Positions 36,294 to 44,804 of a stretch of 64,000 nucleotides of DNA are shown here, one piece after another. The position numbers were made by a program, and so were the translations under genes. Source of the stretch: Mycolicibacterium senegalense (lineage in GTDB: Bacteria > Actinomycetota > Actinomycetes > Mycobacteriales > Mycobacteriaceae); contig NZ_CP081000.1 of the NCBI RefSeq assembly GCF_019645875.1, positions 5,826,417 to 5,890,416 on the forward strand, read 5' to 3'. Each line of letters begins with the position of its first letter. Within the stretch, counting starts at the first letter, position 1. The notes beneath the pieces were generated by a model. The model searched no databases. It was not told the origin of the DNA and was given only the letters and a program-made list of their open reading frames with translations.

Positions 36294-37117
36294 TCAGGTT
36301 AGGTGGTCGAATTCTCCGCTGACCCAACGGATATGGGTCTCGGCCGACCGGTGCACCACCTCCTTGGCGGCGATGTCTATCTCATCGCCGCCAAGGGTGT
36401 AGAGCCGGTCATAGTCGTACTCGTCGAGCCGGTCGACGATCCGCCGGACCACCGCCGCCGACAACGGGACGTGCTTGGGGTAATTCCGTTGAAACGACAC
36501 CCAGTTCTTGGCCAAGCCACCGGAAATCGTGTCCCCGGCCAGCAGCGTGCCGTCGGCCGTCAGCGCCACCGAACTGCCCCGCATGTGGCCGCCGACGTGG
36601 ATCAGCCGCAGGCCCGGCAGCGGTTCCAGCTCCCCGGTCCACTGCGCAATCAGCGGATCGGGAGCCGGAAGCCACTCTGCGTCAAGGGCATTGACGTACA
36701 CCGGCACCCCGCCGAAGGCCTGGCTCCAGCTGAGCTGCGCGCCGAACATGTGCGATGGCTGGCGGCCACCGCGGCCACCCCACCGAGGCCGTGGACCAGG
36801 CTCAGGATTTCGTCATCGAGATAGCCCGGCGAGTCCCATAACAGGTTTCCGTGCGCGGTCTGCGCCAAGAAGGTCCGGTGTCCGATGGCGAACTTCGGCG
36901 TTCGCCGCAGGCTGTGTACCCCGCGGCCATGGTCGACGTGTTCGGTGTGGTGCGGTTGAGCCGCCAGCTCGTCCAGCGTGGTCCAGGTGCCGTGCGGCGG
37001 CAGGTCGCCGCGTTCCTCGATCGACACGACGTCTGAGGTCAGCACGCAACCGGCCGCTGGCTCGGTCGCTGAATCCGGGTGCTCCACACCGCAACCGGTG
37101 CATATCCAGGTGGGCAT
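36294..37117 (-). pseudogene. MBL-fold metallo-hydrolase, frameshifted
   Basis: The gene starts at ATG 37117 with Cys-rich MPTWICTGCGVEHPDS and continues in one frame to about 36752. There SHR-TCSARSS departs from the family pattern SHPHMFG. The expected continuation HMFGAQLSWSQAFGG is present in another frame to the stop at 36294. Restoring one C (CCGCAC instead of CGCAC) near 36752-36755 rejoins them into about 274 residues. This is a real frameshift or a sequencing error. The second half has the GLRLIHVGGHMRGS and AGDTISGG metal-site region. Confidence 0.85.
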
Positions 37118-37166
37118 CGCCCCAGGCTGGCACCTCAACAACGGTTGAGGTCAACCCCTGCCAGCA

Positions 37167-37718
37167 CTAGGCGCTCTTGCGCCGGGCCTTGCCTGCCGCC
37201 CCACGCTCGGTCGGCGCGCCTTCGTGCGCCAGCTTTCCCCCCGCGCTCTCCAGGTGCGCCCGCACGAACCATTGGAACTTCTCCAGTTCGGCGGCGTGGT
37301 CGATGAGGACGTCCTGCGAGACCAGGTCGAGTTTCTCCAGCTTGTCGATCGCTTTGCGGGTGTCCTCGATGACCCCGTTGTATACCAGGTCGAGGGCGGC
37401 CAGGTGAGCCTGCACGTTGTCCCGGCCGACGGAGTAGTCGTCCCAGGTGCGGTCGGCGACGATCGCGCCCGGGGTTCCCTTGGGCGATTTGCCCAGTGCG
37501 GCAATCCGTTCGGCGACCTCGTCGGCGTACCCCCGCACCAGCTCGACCTGCGGGTCGATCATTTCGTGCACGCCGATGAAGTTGGGTCCGACGACGTTCC
37601 AGTGGATATGCTTGAGCGTCAGATGCAAGTCGTTGTATGTGCTCAGCTGCTTCTGCAGCAACTCGGCAACGTCGCTGCCCTGTTTGTCGGTCAGCCCGGG
37701 GATGGTGAACGCGGTCAT
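37167..37718 (-). CDS. dps: DNA-binding ferritin-like protein Dps
   Basis: 183 residues, the same length as M. smegmatis Dps1 and very similar to it. The ferroxidase ligands His39, His51, Asp66 and Glu70 are present, shared between subunits of the dodecamer. The C-terminal tail (KARRKSA) is Lys/Arg-rich and is the DNA-binding element. Dps stores iron and coats DNA in starvation. ATG 37718 is supported by the family N-terminus MTAFTIPGLTD. A hairpin separates it from the glycosylase gene upstream. Confidence 0.95.
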   Translation of the reverse strand: MTAFTIPGLTDKQGSDVAELLQKQLSTYNDLHLTLKHIHWNVVGPNFIGVHEMIDPQVELVRGYADEVAERIAALGKSPKGTPGAIVADRTWDDYSVGRDNVQAHLAALDLVYNGVIEDTRKAIDKLEKLDLVSQDVLIDHAAELEKFQWFVRAHLESAGGKLAHEGAPTERGAAGKARRKSA

Positions 37719-37757
37719 TGCGGTTCCTTCCTGTTCACGATGGTCGCCTCCCGGGTA

Positions 37758-37775
37758 CCCGGCAACCGTGCCGGG
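37758..37775 (-). terminator. Short GC hairpin between the glycosylase gene and dps
   Basis: CCCGGC (37758-37763) and GCCGGG (37770-37775) form a 6-bp stem with a 6-nt loop, 13 bp after the glycosylase stop. No T-run follows. Confidence 0.45.
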
Positions 37776-37787
37776 CAATCACCGCAG

Positions 37788-38687
37788 CTACAACGCGCGC
37801 AGGTTGGGAATGGCCTGACGTGCGCCGAAGCGCGGATTGTGAGCCAACCCACTGGCTTCCAGTAGCCGCACCGCCCGCTGGCGGTGTGGGCGCAGCGGCT
37901 CGAGCAACTCGACCATGGCCGCGTCGTCGATCGGCCGGCCGAGCAGCGTCCGGCCCACCATCGTGGCCAGGTGGTAGTCCCCCACGGAAAGGGCGTCGGC
38001 GTCACCGAAGGCCCGCTGCACGGTTTCAGCTGCCGTCCACTCGCCGACTCCGGGCAGTGACCGCAATCCCGTCACGGCCCGTTCAGCTGTCAGCCGCTCA
38101 AGGGCCTCGGCGCGCTGCGCGCACCCGACGATCGTGCGGGCCCGGCCCGGGTCGACGTTCGCCCGGTGGAATTCCCACGATGGGATCCGTCGCCACACCT
38201 CTGCCGTGGGCGGAACCCGCATACCGGTCGGCGCCGGGCCCGGAGCCGGGGCGCCGTATTTCGTCACCAGCCGCCGCCAGGCGCGCCACGCGTCCATCCC
38301 GGACACACGCTGCTCGATGATCGCCGGCACCAGGGCCTCCAGTACCCGGCCGCTGCGCCCGAGGCGCAGGTGCGGCACCCTGCGGCGGGCCTCGGCGATC
38401 GTCGGCTCGACGGGATCGAAGCCGCTGGCGTCATCCTCGGCGCCGACCAGCGCGGCGAATCCGTCCAGGAACTCGGCGCTACCGGGCCCCCACACCTCGC
38501 AGTCCACCGTGCCGGGCGCCGACTTGGTGATCCGCGCGGTGACCGCACCGGTCTTCATGGCGCTGGTACGCCAGCACACACCACCAGGATCGACCTGGTT
38601 GGTCGGGTCAAAGCCGCCGCGCCGCCACGGCGCCAACGTCAGGCCCGGGCTGGCCGGGCCCTCGAATACGACGCTGGTTGAGGGCAC
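37788..38687 (-). CDS. AlkA-like DNA-3-methyladenine glycosylase
   Basis: 299 residues with the HhH-GPD fold: helix-hairpin-helix GLRSLPGVGEWTAAET followed by the catalytic Asp in ALSVGDYHLATMVG. AlkA-type enzymes excise alkylated purines. There is no N-terminal Ada domain and no C-terminal iron-sulfur cluster. GTG 38687 is used; a few internal starts are possible. It is transcribed with the DUF427 gene upstream (9-bp gap). Confidence 0.85.
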   Translation of the reverse strand: MPSTSVVFEGPASPGLTLAPWRRGGFDPTNQVDPGGVCWRTSAMKTGAVTARITKSAPGTVDCEVWGPGSAEFLDGFAALVGAEDDASGFDPVEPTIAEARRRVPHLRLGRSGRVLEALVPAIIEQRVSGMDAWRAWRRLVTKYGAPAPGPAPTGMRVPPTAEVWRRIPSWEFHRANVDPGRARTIVGCAQRAEALERLTAERAVTGLRSLPGVGEWTAAETVQRAFGDADALSVGDYHLATMVGRTLLGRPIDDAAMVELLEPLRPHRQRAVRLLEASGLAHNPRFGARQAIPNLRAL

Positions 38688-38696
38688 GGCACCAGA

Positions 38697-39056
38697 TTAG
38701 GCCAGGGCAATGTCCGCCTTGTCCGGGTAGAAGGCCAGGTGGCCGGCGATTTCGGCGACCGCGGGGTACGGCTGTTCGTAGGTCCAGATCGCGTCGGCGA
38801 CCCCGCCGACGTCGTAATAGTTGGCCTCACCCTTGTACGGGCAGTAGGTGGTGGTGGCGCTGCGGCTCAGCGTCTCGAACACCACGTCGCTGCGCGGAAT
38901 GTACTGCACCGCCGGATAGGTCGATTCCTGCAAGGTCAGTGCGTCGTCGGTCTGCGCGACGATCACGCCGCCGACCGTGACGGTGACCCGACGGCCCGTA
39001 GGCCGGATGGTGATGGGGTGGGCTGCGCTCGGCTGCAGCACCTGGCGCTCTGTCAT
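38697..39056 (-). CDS. DUF427 domain protein
   Basis: 119 residues from ATG 39056. DUF427 core: STYPAVQYIPRSDV and YCPYKGEANYYDV, then IWTYEQPYPAVAEIAGHLAFYPDK. These small beta-rich proteins are common in actinobacteria and of unknown biochemical role. It resembles Rv0140 of Mtb. A second, double-domain DUF427 gene lies at 52717-53511. It probably forms a two-gene transcript with the AlkA-like gene. Confidence 0.88.
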   Translation of the reverse strand: MTERQVLQPSAAHPITIRPTGRRVTVTVGGVIVAQTDDALTLQESTYPAVQYIPRSDVVFETLSRSATTTYCPYKGEANYYDVGGVADAIWTYEQPYPAVAEIAGHLAFYPDKADIALA

Positions 39057-39126
39057 ACGGGTCACAACGTCGCAGGCGTCGCCAAGGATTCCCGGGCTCA
39101 CCGGGGCACCGGACTACGATCGGCCC

Positions 39127-39582
39127 ATGACCGAGCCCGTGAAAGCCACTGTGTCCATCGCTGCCGATCCCGCAGCGGTATACGCGCTGATCACCGACCT
39201 GCCCACCTTGGCCTCGCTGGCCGAGGAGGCGCACGCCATGGAGTGGCAGAAGGGCACCGCGGCCACACCCGGTTCGGTTTTCAAAGGGCACAACCGCAAT
39301 GGTTCGAAGGCCTGGAGCACCACCTGCACGGTGACCGACGCCAAGCCCGGCAAGACATTCGCCTTCGACGTGAAATCACTGGTGTTCCCGGTCGCGCATT
39401 GGCGCTACGACATCGTGGCCTCCGACGGCGGCTGCACGGTCACCGAGTCGACCTGGGATCGTCGCGCGGGCTGGTTCAAGAAGGTCGCGGGACTGGCCAC
39501 CGGGGTATCCGACCGCGATACCGCCAACGCCCAGCACATCGAACTCACCTTGCAGCGTTTGAAGGAACGCGCCGAAGGTTGA
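39127..39582 (+). CDS. SRPBCC-family lipid-binding-like protein
   Basis: 151 residues of the START/polyketide-cyclase (SRPBCC) fold: N-terminal strand VKATVSIAADPAAVYALITD, central SKAWSTTCTVTDAKPGKTFAF, and a long C-terminal helix (TANAQHIELTLQRLKER). Such proteins bind hydrophobic ligands in a deep pocket. The ligand is unknown. ATG 39127 is well placed and divergent from the DUF427 gene. A function in lipid or secondary metabolism is possible but not shown. Confidence 0.82.
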   Translation: MTEPVKATVSIAADPAAVYALITDLPTLASLAEEAHAMEWQKGTAATPGSVFKGHNRNGSKAWSTTCTVTDAKPGKTFAFDVKSLVFPVAHWRYDIVASDGGCTVTESTWDRRAGWFKKVAGLATGVSDRDTANAQHIELTLQRLKERAEG

Positions 39583-39616
39583 TCACCGCCGGAGATTCAC
39601 CGAACCCCGAACCGGC

Positions 39617-41026
39617 CTAATGCGGCTTGCGGGTGATGACGTCGGCGAGTCCGGCGATCGGTGAGGTCCGCGGCCGGCCGCCGGCCTCGTGCCGGTCGGC
39701 CAGCTTGTAGGCGACGTAGAGTCCCCGCACCCCGAGCCATCGCAGCGGCTCGGGTTCCCAGTTGCGCGACTGATGCCCGACCCACGGCAACTCGGTGTTC
39801 GGAGTGTCGCGCCGCAGGACCAGGTCGGCCAGCGTGCGCCCGGCCAGGTTGGTGGCGGTGACGCCATGGCCCACGTAGCCACCGGCCCAGCCGAGACCGC
39901 TGGCCCGATCCAGCCCGACACTCGCCTGCCAGTCCCGCGGAACCGCCAGCACCCCACACCACCCGTGGGCGATCGGCACGTCACGCACCTGCGGCAGGAT
40001 CGAGTGCAGGACATCGGTGAGCAACCCGATGGTGCGGTTCGGTACCTGCCCGTCGACGTCGGTGCGGGATGCGAACCGGTACGGGACGCTGCGCCCGCCG
40101 ATGGCGATGCGATCGTCTACGGTGCGCTGCGCATAGAAGAAGCCGTGGGCGCTGTCTCCCACGGTTTCTCGTCCCTGCCAACCGATTTCGTCCCACAATG
40201 CCGCCGGGATGGGATCGGTGGCGATCATCGAGCTGTTCATCGGCAGCCATGCCCTACGCAAGCCGGGCAAGGCGGGGGTGAAGCCTTCCGTGGCGCGCAG
40301 CACGATCGGCGCCCGCACCGTGCCCTTGGTGGTGACGGCGCGGCCCGGCCCGATCCGGGTGACGGGTGTGTCTTCGTAGATCGTGACGCCGAGACGTTCG
40401 ACCGCCTCGGCCAGGCCGCGGGCCAGCCGGGCCGGCTGGATCCGGGCGCAGTGCCCGGTGTGGTAGGCAGACACCACGCCGTCGAAGCGAATCCGTTCGG
40501 CGGCTTCGTCTTTCGACAACTCGGCGACGTCGTTGCCCCAAGAACGTTCTTCGGCGATCGCGGCAGCCAACCGGTTGGCCTGGGCCGGGTTGCGGGCGAT
40601 CTCCAGCGTCCCGCCCTTGACCGCTCCGGCATCGATTCCCTCACGGTCGGCTACCTCGATGACCTCGTCGATGGCCTCGTTGAGCGCCTGCTGCCAGGCC
40701 AGTACCCGGTCGCGTCCGTGCTGGGCAGCCATCTTTCGGCGGTCCCCCGGAATCAGGCCGGAAAGCCAGCCGCCGTTGCGCCCCGAGGCTCCGAAGCCGG
40801 CGAACCGCGCCTCCAGCACCGTGATCCGCAGTGAAGGGTCGGCCTGGGCGAGGTAGTAGGCGGTCCACAGTCCGGAGTACCCGGCGCCGACGATGCACAC
40901 GTCGGCGTCGCGGTCGCCGGGTAGCGCCGGCCGCGGCATGGGCAGTTCGTCGAACCAGTGGGACACCTGACCGTTGACGGTGTTGGGCACCGGAGGATTC
41001 TGCCTGAACATCCTTCTTTCTGCCAT
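39617..41026 (-). CDS. FAD-dependent amine oxidoreductase (DAO / PuuB-like)
   Basis: 469 residues from ATG 41026; a TTG at 41047 and an ATG at 41014 are alternatives. It has the Rossmann motif GAGYSG (47-52) and the DAO-family sequence ASGRNGGWLSGLIPG, in which the glutamylputrescine-oxidase group (PuuB/OrdL) carries this GRNGG. The C-terminus has GWAGGYVGHGVTATNLAGRTLADL. It probably oxidises an amino acid or polyamine derivative; the substrate is not predictable from context. Confidence 0.85.
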   Translation of the reverse strand: MAERRMFRQNPPVPNTVNGQVSHWFDELPMPRPALPGDRDADVCIVGAGYSGLWTAYYLAQADPSLRITVLEARFAGFGASGRNGGWLSGLIPGDRRKMAAQHGRDRVLAWQQALNEAIDEVIEVADREGIDAGAVKGGTLEIARNPAQANRLAAAIAEERSWGNDVAELSKDEAAERIRFDGVVSAYHTGHCARIQPARLARGLAEAVERLGVTIYEDTPVTRIGPGRAVTTKGTVRAPIVLRATEGFTPALPGLRRAWLPMNSSMIATDPIPAALWDEIGWQGRETVGDSAHGFFYAQRTVDDRIAIGGRSVPYRFASRTDVDGQVPNRTIGLLTDVLHSILPQVRDVPIAHGWCGVLAVPRDWQASVGLDRASGLGWAGGYVGHGVTATNLAGRTLADLVLRRDTPNTELPWVGHQSRNWEPEPLRWLGVRGLYVAYKLADRHEAGGRPRTSPIAGLADVITRKPH

Positions 41027-41118
41027 GAGTCGATCAATTTCTGCCAACGGAAATTGGCGGGCTGACCTGTCGGTTTACCCAGTCATAACCGATTGGTCGA
41101 GACAGGAAGAAGCAGAAA

Positions 41119-41340
41119 ATGAAGAAGTTCGGGTTCTCCGTCATCGCCGCCGGCGGACTGGGCGCCGCCGTCGTCCTGGGCCTGGCCGCACCGGCCCAGG
41201 CCGCCGCGCCCGCTGAGGTCGCAGCACCCAGCTCCGTCACCATCTCCGCGGGTGTCGACCACCTGGGTTGGCTGGATCAGCTGCATCCCAAGCCGATGGT
41301 TCCGAAGGTGGACAACACTGTGCGGCACAGCGGTCGGTGA
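41119..41340 (+). CDS. Small secreted protein
   Basis: 73 residues. A Sec signal peptide with a KK-start and a hydrophobic core (MKKFGFSVIAAGGLGAAVVL) ends AAPAQA-AAP, leaving about 45 mature residues rich in Ala, Val and Pro with HLGWLDQLHPKPMVPKVDN. AGGAAGAAGCAG precedes the ATG. No family was recognised, but many mycobacterial genomes encode similar short exported peptides. It is divergent from the FAD oxidoreductase gene. Confidence 0.7.
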   Translation: MKKFGFSVIAAGGLGAAVVLGLAAPAQAAAPAEVAAPSSVTISAGVDHLGWLDQLHPKPMVPKVDNTVRHSGR

Positions 41341-41366
41341 CGCGATACCAACAAGAGGCGCGACTC

Positions 41367-41388
41367 GGAAAGGGGTTGCCCCTCTTTG
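41367..41388. terminator. Bidirectional hairpin terminator
   Basis: AGGGG (41371-41375) and CCCCT (41379-41383) with loop TTG, flanked by GAAA and CTTT, lie in the convergent gap between the secreted-protein gene and the methyltransferase gene. Confidence 0.65.
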
Positions 41389-41401
41389 CCGTTCGCCTCA
41401 C

Positions 41402-42220
41402 TCAGAATGCGTAGCGGTGATACTGCGCCATGTACCGCAGCACCGGCACCGGCTTCATGACAGCCAGCATCAACCGGTAGTACCAGGGCAGCGTGTTGAA
41501 CACCGGGTCTTCGAACGGTGAGTTCCACGCCAACAGCCGGGTGCCCGGCACCGCACTCAGGATGTCCTCGGGCTTGTTGATCCCCCAGTGCAGTTTGGCC
41601 CCGGATCGGCGCACCACGGTATTGACGAATTGTGCCTTGATCCCGAGGCTGTTGAACGCATCGAATTGCAGCTCCCCAGAAGGAAATCCGTCCACGATGC
41701 GCCGCAGCAGCGCCACCCCGTCCTGTTGGGTGAGGTACATCGTGAGCCCCTCGCCGACCATCAGGGTGGGCCGGTCGGCGGGGATGTCACGCAGCCAGGC
41801 CGGATCGGTCACCGAGGCGGCGATGACGTGGTAATGCTCGTCCGACGGGTACAGCTGTTCGCGCAGATGCGCGACGTCGGGGTAGTCGATGTCGTACCAC
41901 TCGACACCCGGGCCGGGCTGCAGACGAAAGAACCGGCCGTCCAGGCCGCAGCCCAGATGCAGCACCACGGCCTCGGGGTGCACAGCCAGAAACTGGCGGG
42001 TCCAACGATCGAAGTGGGCGCTGCGGGTGGTCACCGACGGCGCCGTCGACTCGGTGATCGAGGTCCGGCTCCAGTCGTAGTCGATACGGTCGGCGATCTC
42101 CTTGGCGAGCTTGTCACCCAGGATCGGGTGGGGCAGCCCGGCATCGAGCGCCTTGGCGTAGAACGTCGCCAGCATGGTCTGGGGCGCGCCGGAGAGGTCG
42201 ACTTTCAGCTTGTCGGTCAT
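41402..42220 (-). CDS. LCMT-type class I SAM-dependent methyltransferase
   Basis: 272 residues from ATG 42220. It belongs to the leucine carboxymethyltransferase-like family abundant in mycobacteria: SVTTRSAHFDRWTRQFLAVHP, the SAM motif VVLHLGCGLDGRFFRL, YDIDYPDV, and LMVGEGLTMYLTQ. Such enzymes O-methylate small molecules; the substrate is unknown. It is followed, head to tail, by nothing on its strand until the FAD gene; a hairpin lies upstream next to the epimerase stop. Confidence 0.85.
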   Translation of the reverse strand: MTDKLKVDLSGAPQTMLATFYAKALDAGLPHPILGDKLAKEIADRIDYDWSRTSITESTAPSVTTRSAHFDRWTRQFLAVHPEAVVLHLGCGLDGRFFRLQPGPGVEWYDIDYPDVAHLREQLYPSDEHYHVIAASVTDPAWLRDIPADRPTLMVGEGLTMYLTQQDGVALLRRIVDGFPSGELQFDAFNSLGIKAQFVNTVVRRSGAKLHWGINKPEDILSAVPGTRLLAWNSPFEDPVFNTLPWYYRLMLAVMKPVPVLRYMAQYHRYAF

Positions 42221-42263
42221 ATTCGCCAGGTTAGGCCGGAATCCGCTTGCCGCCCAGTGGCTT

Positions 42264-42284
42264 AACACCTCTCGGCGTGGTGTT
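42264..42284 (-). terminator. Hairpin at the epimerase stop
   Basis: AACACC (42264-42269) and GGTGTT (42279-42284) form a 6-bp stem with a 9-nt loop, overlapping the first base of the epimerase stop. It probably separates the epimerase operon from the methyltransferase gene. Confidence 0.4.
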
Positions 42285-43300
42285 CAGCTGCTCTTCTGTG
42301 CGCGTTTGGCCGCCCGCAGACCCACCCAGAACTTTGCCGCCTCGGCGATCGACTCCTCGACCGGCCTTGGCTGCCAACCGAGTTCGCGCACGGCCTTGGA
42401 GTGGTCGAGCTCCGCTTCGGCCCGCATGAGGCGCAGGGATTCCAGCGACAGCCGCTCGTCGGTGCCGCGCAGCTTGCCCTTCAGGGTGCCGGCGGCGGCC
42501 AGAGCGTAGGACACGGGTAGCGGAATCGATCGCTGCGGAGGCGCGACACCCGCGGCCTCGGCGGCCAACCGGGCCACCTCGGCGTTGCTGATCATCTTTT
42601 CCGAGATCAGGTAACGCTCGCCGGGGGTGCCCCGCTCGGCGGCGAGCAGCATGGCCTTGGCCGCGTCGTCGATCCCGACGGCTTCCAGGTCGATCCCGCT
42701 CATCACGAACGGCAGCTTGCCGAATGCCGCGCCGGCGATGATCGCGCCGTGCGGGGTTCTGCCCCAGTCCCCACTGCCGTAGGTGGTGGAGACACACATC
42801 GCGACGGCGGGCAGCCCGCGCTCGCGCGCGTACTGCAGTACCAGCTCTTCGGCCTGCACCCGTGAACGCACGTACGGCGTCACCTTCGATACGTCGACGA
42901 TGTCGGCTTCTGTCGATCGCTTTCCGCGCTTGCGCCCGACGGTCACGTAACTGCTGGTGTAGACGAATTTGCGCAGGCCGTCGATCCCAGCGGCGACCTC
43001 GAGCACATTGCGGGTGCCCTCGACGTTGGTGCGGAACAGCGGCGCCGGGTCCCGCAACCAGCCACGGGCGTCGACGACGCAGTGGTAGACGACGTCGCAG
43101 CCGGTCATCGCCTCGCGCAACGCCTCGGTGTCGAAGACGTCGCCGAACACCCGTGTGACGTCGAGGTCGTCGATCCCGATGGTGTTGGCCTTGGGGCGCA
43201 CCATGGCACGGATCTCGGACCCGTCATCAGCTGCTACCAATTGCGGCAGCACATGCGAACCCAGGAATCCGTTGGCCCCGATGACCAGCTTCGCGCCCAC
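42284..43300 (-). CDS. NAD-dependent epimerase / dihydroflavonol-reductase-like SDR (Rv0139-like)
   Basis: 338 residues of the extended SDR family. The nucleotide motif is GANGFLG (8-14), and VVYHCVVDARG precedes the active-site region TSSYVTVG. A lone Tyr-x-x-x-Lys is not obvious; TPYVRSRVQAEELV carries Tyr but Arg in the later position, so the catalytic site is atypical. It resembles Rv0139. It starts 4 bp after the SnoaL-like gene stop, so it is in the same operon, behind a KstR-like box. Confidence 0.82.
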   Translation of the reverse strand: MGAKLVIGANGFLGSHVLPQLVAADDGSEIRAMVRPKANTIGIDDLDVTRVFGDVFDTEALREAMTGCDVVYHCVVDARGWLRDPAPLFRTNVEGTRNVLEVAAGIDGLRKFVYTSSYVTVGRKRGKRSTEADIVDVSKVTPYVRSRVQAEELVLQYARERGLPAVAMCVSTTYGSGDWGRTPHGAIIAGAAFGKLPFVMSGIDLEAVGIDDAAKAMLLAAERGTPGERYLISEKMISNAEVARLAAEAAGVAPPQRSIPLPVSYALAAAGTLKGKLRGTDERLSLESLRLMRAEAELDHSKAVRELGWQPRPVEESIAEAAKFWVGLRAAKRAQKSS

Positions 43301-43304
43301 GTGT

Positions 43305-43805
43305 TCAGCCCCCGAACTTCTTGAGCCACGCCTCGGCTTCCTCGGTCAGCGTGCCGAGCTCTGCGGCCCTCCGGCACCACTTGCGGGCCGCAGAGGCGAA
43401 GCGAAGGGGGTTGTAGACGTCTTCCTGACGTGACCACAGGCCGTCGCCGGCGTAGGTGAGGATCGAGATGTTGGTCGCGCTGATGATGGTCCCGTCGCCG
43501 GGGTCGCGCATCGGGTTGTCCAGTTCGCAGATGATGCGGCCGGTGGGTTCGTCGATCACCGACCACAGCGATGGGAACGACGTCATGTAGCTGCCCGGGA
43601 AGGTGGTCATGGTCTTCCAGATCCATGGCCGAACCTGTTCGCGGCCCTTCATGGTGCCCACGGCGTGTTCGATGTAGTCGACGTCGACGGTGTAGTGGTC
43701 GGCCCACACGTCCCAGTTTTTGGTCTGCGCGGCCTTCTCGACGGTCTGCTCGAACGTCTCGAAGGCAGCGGCGAGTTCCTCGCGGCTGAAAGGGCTGCTC
43801 GTCAC
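43305..43805 (-). CDS. SnoaL-like (NTF2-fold) protein (Rv0138-like)
   Basis: 166 residues, close to Rv0138 (167). NTF2-like alpha+beta cone: NWDVWADHYTVDVDYIEHAVGTMKGREQVRPWI is typical of SnoaL/limonene-epoxide-hydrolase relatives with Trp, Asp and Tyr in the pocket. The start is GTG 43805, only 8 bp after a 14-bp palindrome of KstR type. The function is unknown; steroid-isomerase or hydratase activities occur in the fold, fitting possible sterol regulation. Confidence 0.8.
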   Translation of the reverse strand: MTSSPFSREELAAAFETFEQTVEKAAQTKNWDVWADHYTVDVDYIEHAVGTMKGREQVRPWIWKTMTTFPGSYMTSFPSLWSVIDEPTGRIICELDNPMRDPGDGTIISATNISILTYAGDGLWSRQEDVYNPLRFASAARKWCRRAAELGTLTEEAEAWLKKFGG

Positions 43806-43813
43806 CCCAAAAC

Positions 43814-43827
43814 TAGAACACGTTCTA
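43814..43827. promoter_or_regulatory. KstR-like operator
   Basis: TAGAACACGTTCTA fits the KstR motif tnnAACnnGTTnna with 6-bp perfect arms around 2 bp. It sits directly upstream of the GTG start at 43805. KstR represses cholesterol and fatty-acid catabolic genes in mycobacteria. Confidence 0.65.
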
Positions 43828-43847
43828 CCAACCTTTGTCGAGACCCG

Positions 43848-44252
43848 TCACTGCACCGCCAGCACCTGCCGGGAACCCAACGGGGCCTGCAGCGGGACGT
43901 CGACGGTGCCGTGCACCGCCAGCGCGATACACATGCGGCCGACGGACTGCGGTGGCGTACCGCCGCGAAGGTCGATCATGACCGCGTCGGAGGTCTCCCT
44001 GGTGATCAGGTGGACGCCGAAGCAGTCCGGGGTGCCCGCGGTGAAGTTGACCCGCAGCCCGTCGCCGTCGCGGCTGAACGATTCGATCCCGGTCAGGTGC
44101 GGGTCGACGATCGCGGGATTGTCGGTGAACAGGGTCCGCGCCGGGTCCGGCGCCACTTCCGGCACCGCGACCGGGTTCGGATCAGCGGCCGCCGGTGGGC
44201 AGCCGGCCAGCAGGAGTAAACCGGCCAGCGCTGCGGTTGCAACTACACGCAT
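43848..44252 (-). CDS. Putative lipoprotein
   Basis: 134 residues from ATG 44252; ATG 44258 is also possible. A signal peptide ends in the lipobox LLLLAGC, so the protein should be diacylglycerol-modified and membrane-anchored on the outside. The mature part is Pro/Ala-rich then beta-like, with two cysteines (DCFGVHL and GRMCIAL) that may form a disulfide. No family was recognised. It is divergent from msrA. Confidence 0.75.
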   Translation of the reverse strand: MRVVATAALAGLLLLAGCPPAAADPNPVAVPEVAPDPARTLFTDNPAIVDPHLTGIESFSRDGDGLRVNFTAGTPDCFGVHLITRETSDAVMIDLRGGTPPQSVGRMCIALAVHGTVDVPLQAPLGSRQVLAVQ

Positions 44253-44287
44253 GACCATCACGGTAACCACGGAGCACAATGGGGCAC

Positions 44288-44800
44288 ATGGGCAACTATT
44301 CGACAGCGATCCTGGCCGGCGGCTGCTTCTGGGGGATGCAGGACCTGATCCGTAAGCAGCCCGGGGTGATCTCCACCCGCGTGGGCTACACCGGCGGTCG
44401 CAACGATCACCCGACCTATCGCAACCATCCAGGCCATGCCGAGGCCGTCGAGATCGTCTACGACCCCACTCAGACCGATTACCGTGCGCTGCTGGAGTTC
44501 TTCTTCCAGATCCACGATCCGTCCACCAAGGACCGGCAGGGTAACGACGTCGGCACCAGCTACCGGTCGGCGATCTTCTATCTCGACGACGAGCAGAAGC
44601 GCGTTGCGCTGGACACCATCGCCGACGTGGACGCCTCGGGTTTGTGGCCGGGCAAGGTGGTCACAGAGGTGACGCCGGCCGGTGATTTCTGGGAGGCCGA
44701 ACCCGAGCACCAGGACTACCTGGTTCATTACCCGAACGGGTACACCTGCCACTTCCCGCGCGCGGGCTGGAAGCTGCCCAAACGCCAGACGGCCGGCTGA
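44288..44800 (+). CDS. msrA: Peptide methionine (S)-S-oxide reductase
   Basis: 170 residues from ATG 44288; ATG 44279 would add three. Catalytic Cys13 lies in the universal motif AGGCFWG. DPTQTDYRALLEFFFQIHDP and QGNDVGTSYRSAIFY are MsrA hallmarks. It repairs methionine-S-sulfoxide in proteins using thioredoxin. It corresponds to Rv0137c and lies between Rv0138- and cyp138-like genes as in Mtb. It converges on the P450 gene with a 4-bp gap. Confidence 0.96.
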   Translation: MGNYSTAILAGGCFWGMQDLIRKQPGVISTRVGYTGGRNDHPTYRNHPGHAEAVEIVYDPTQTDYRALLEFFFQIHDPSTKDRQGNDVGTSYRSAIFYLDDEQKRVALDTIADVDASGLWPGKVVTEVTPAGDFWEAEPEHQDYLVHYPNGYTCHFPRAGWKLPKRQTAG

Positions 44801-44804
44801 GCGC

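Noticed and set aside
37741..37787. GGGTAC as a SigF -10 before dps
   Set aside because: No matching GTTT-type -35 at 15-17 bp was found.
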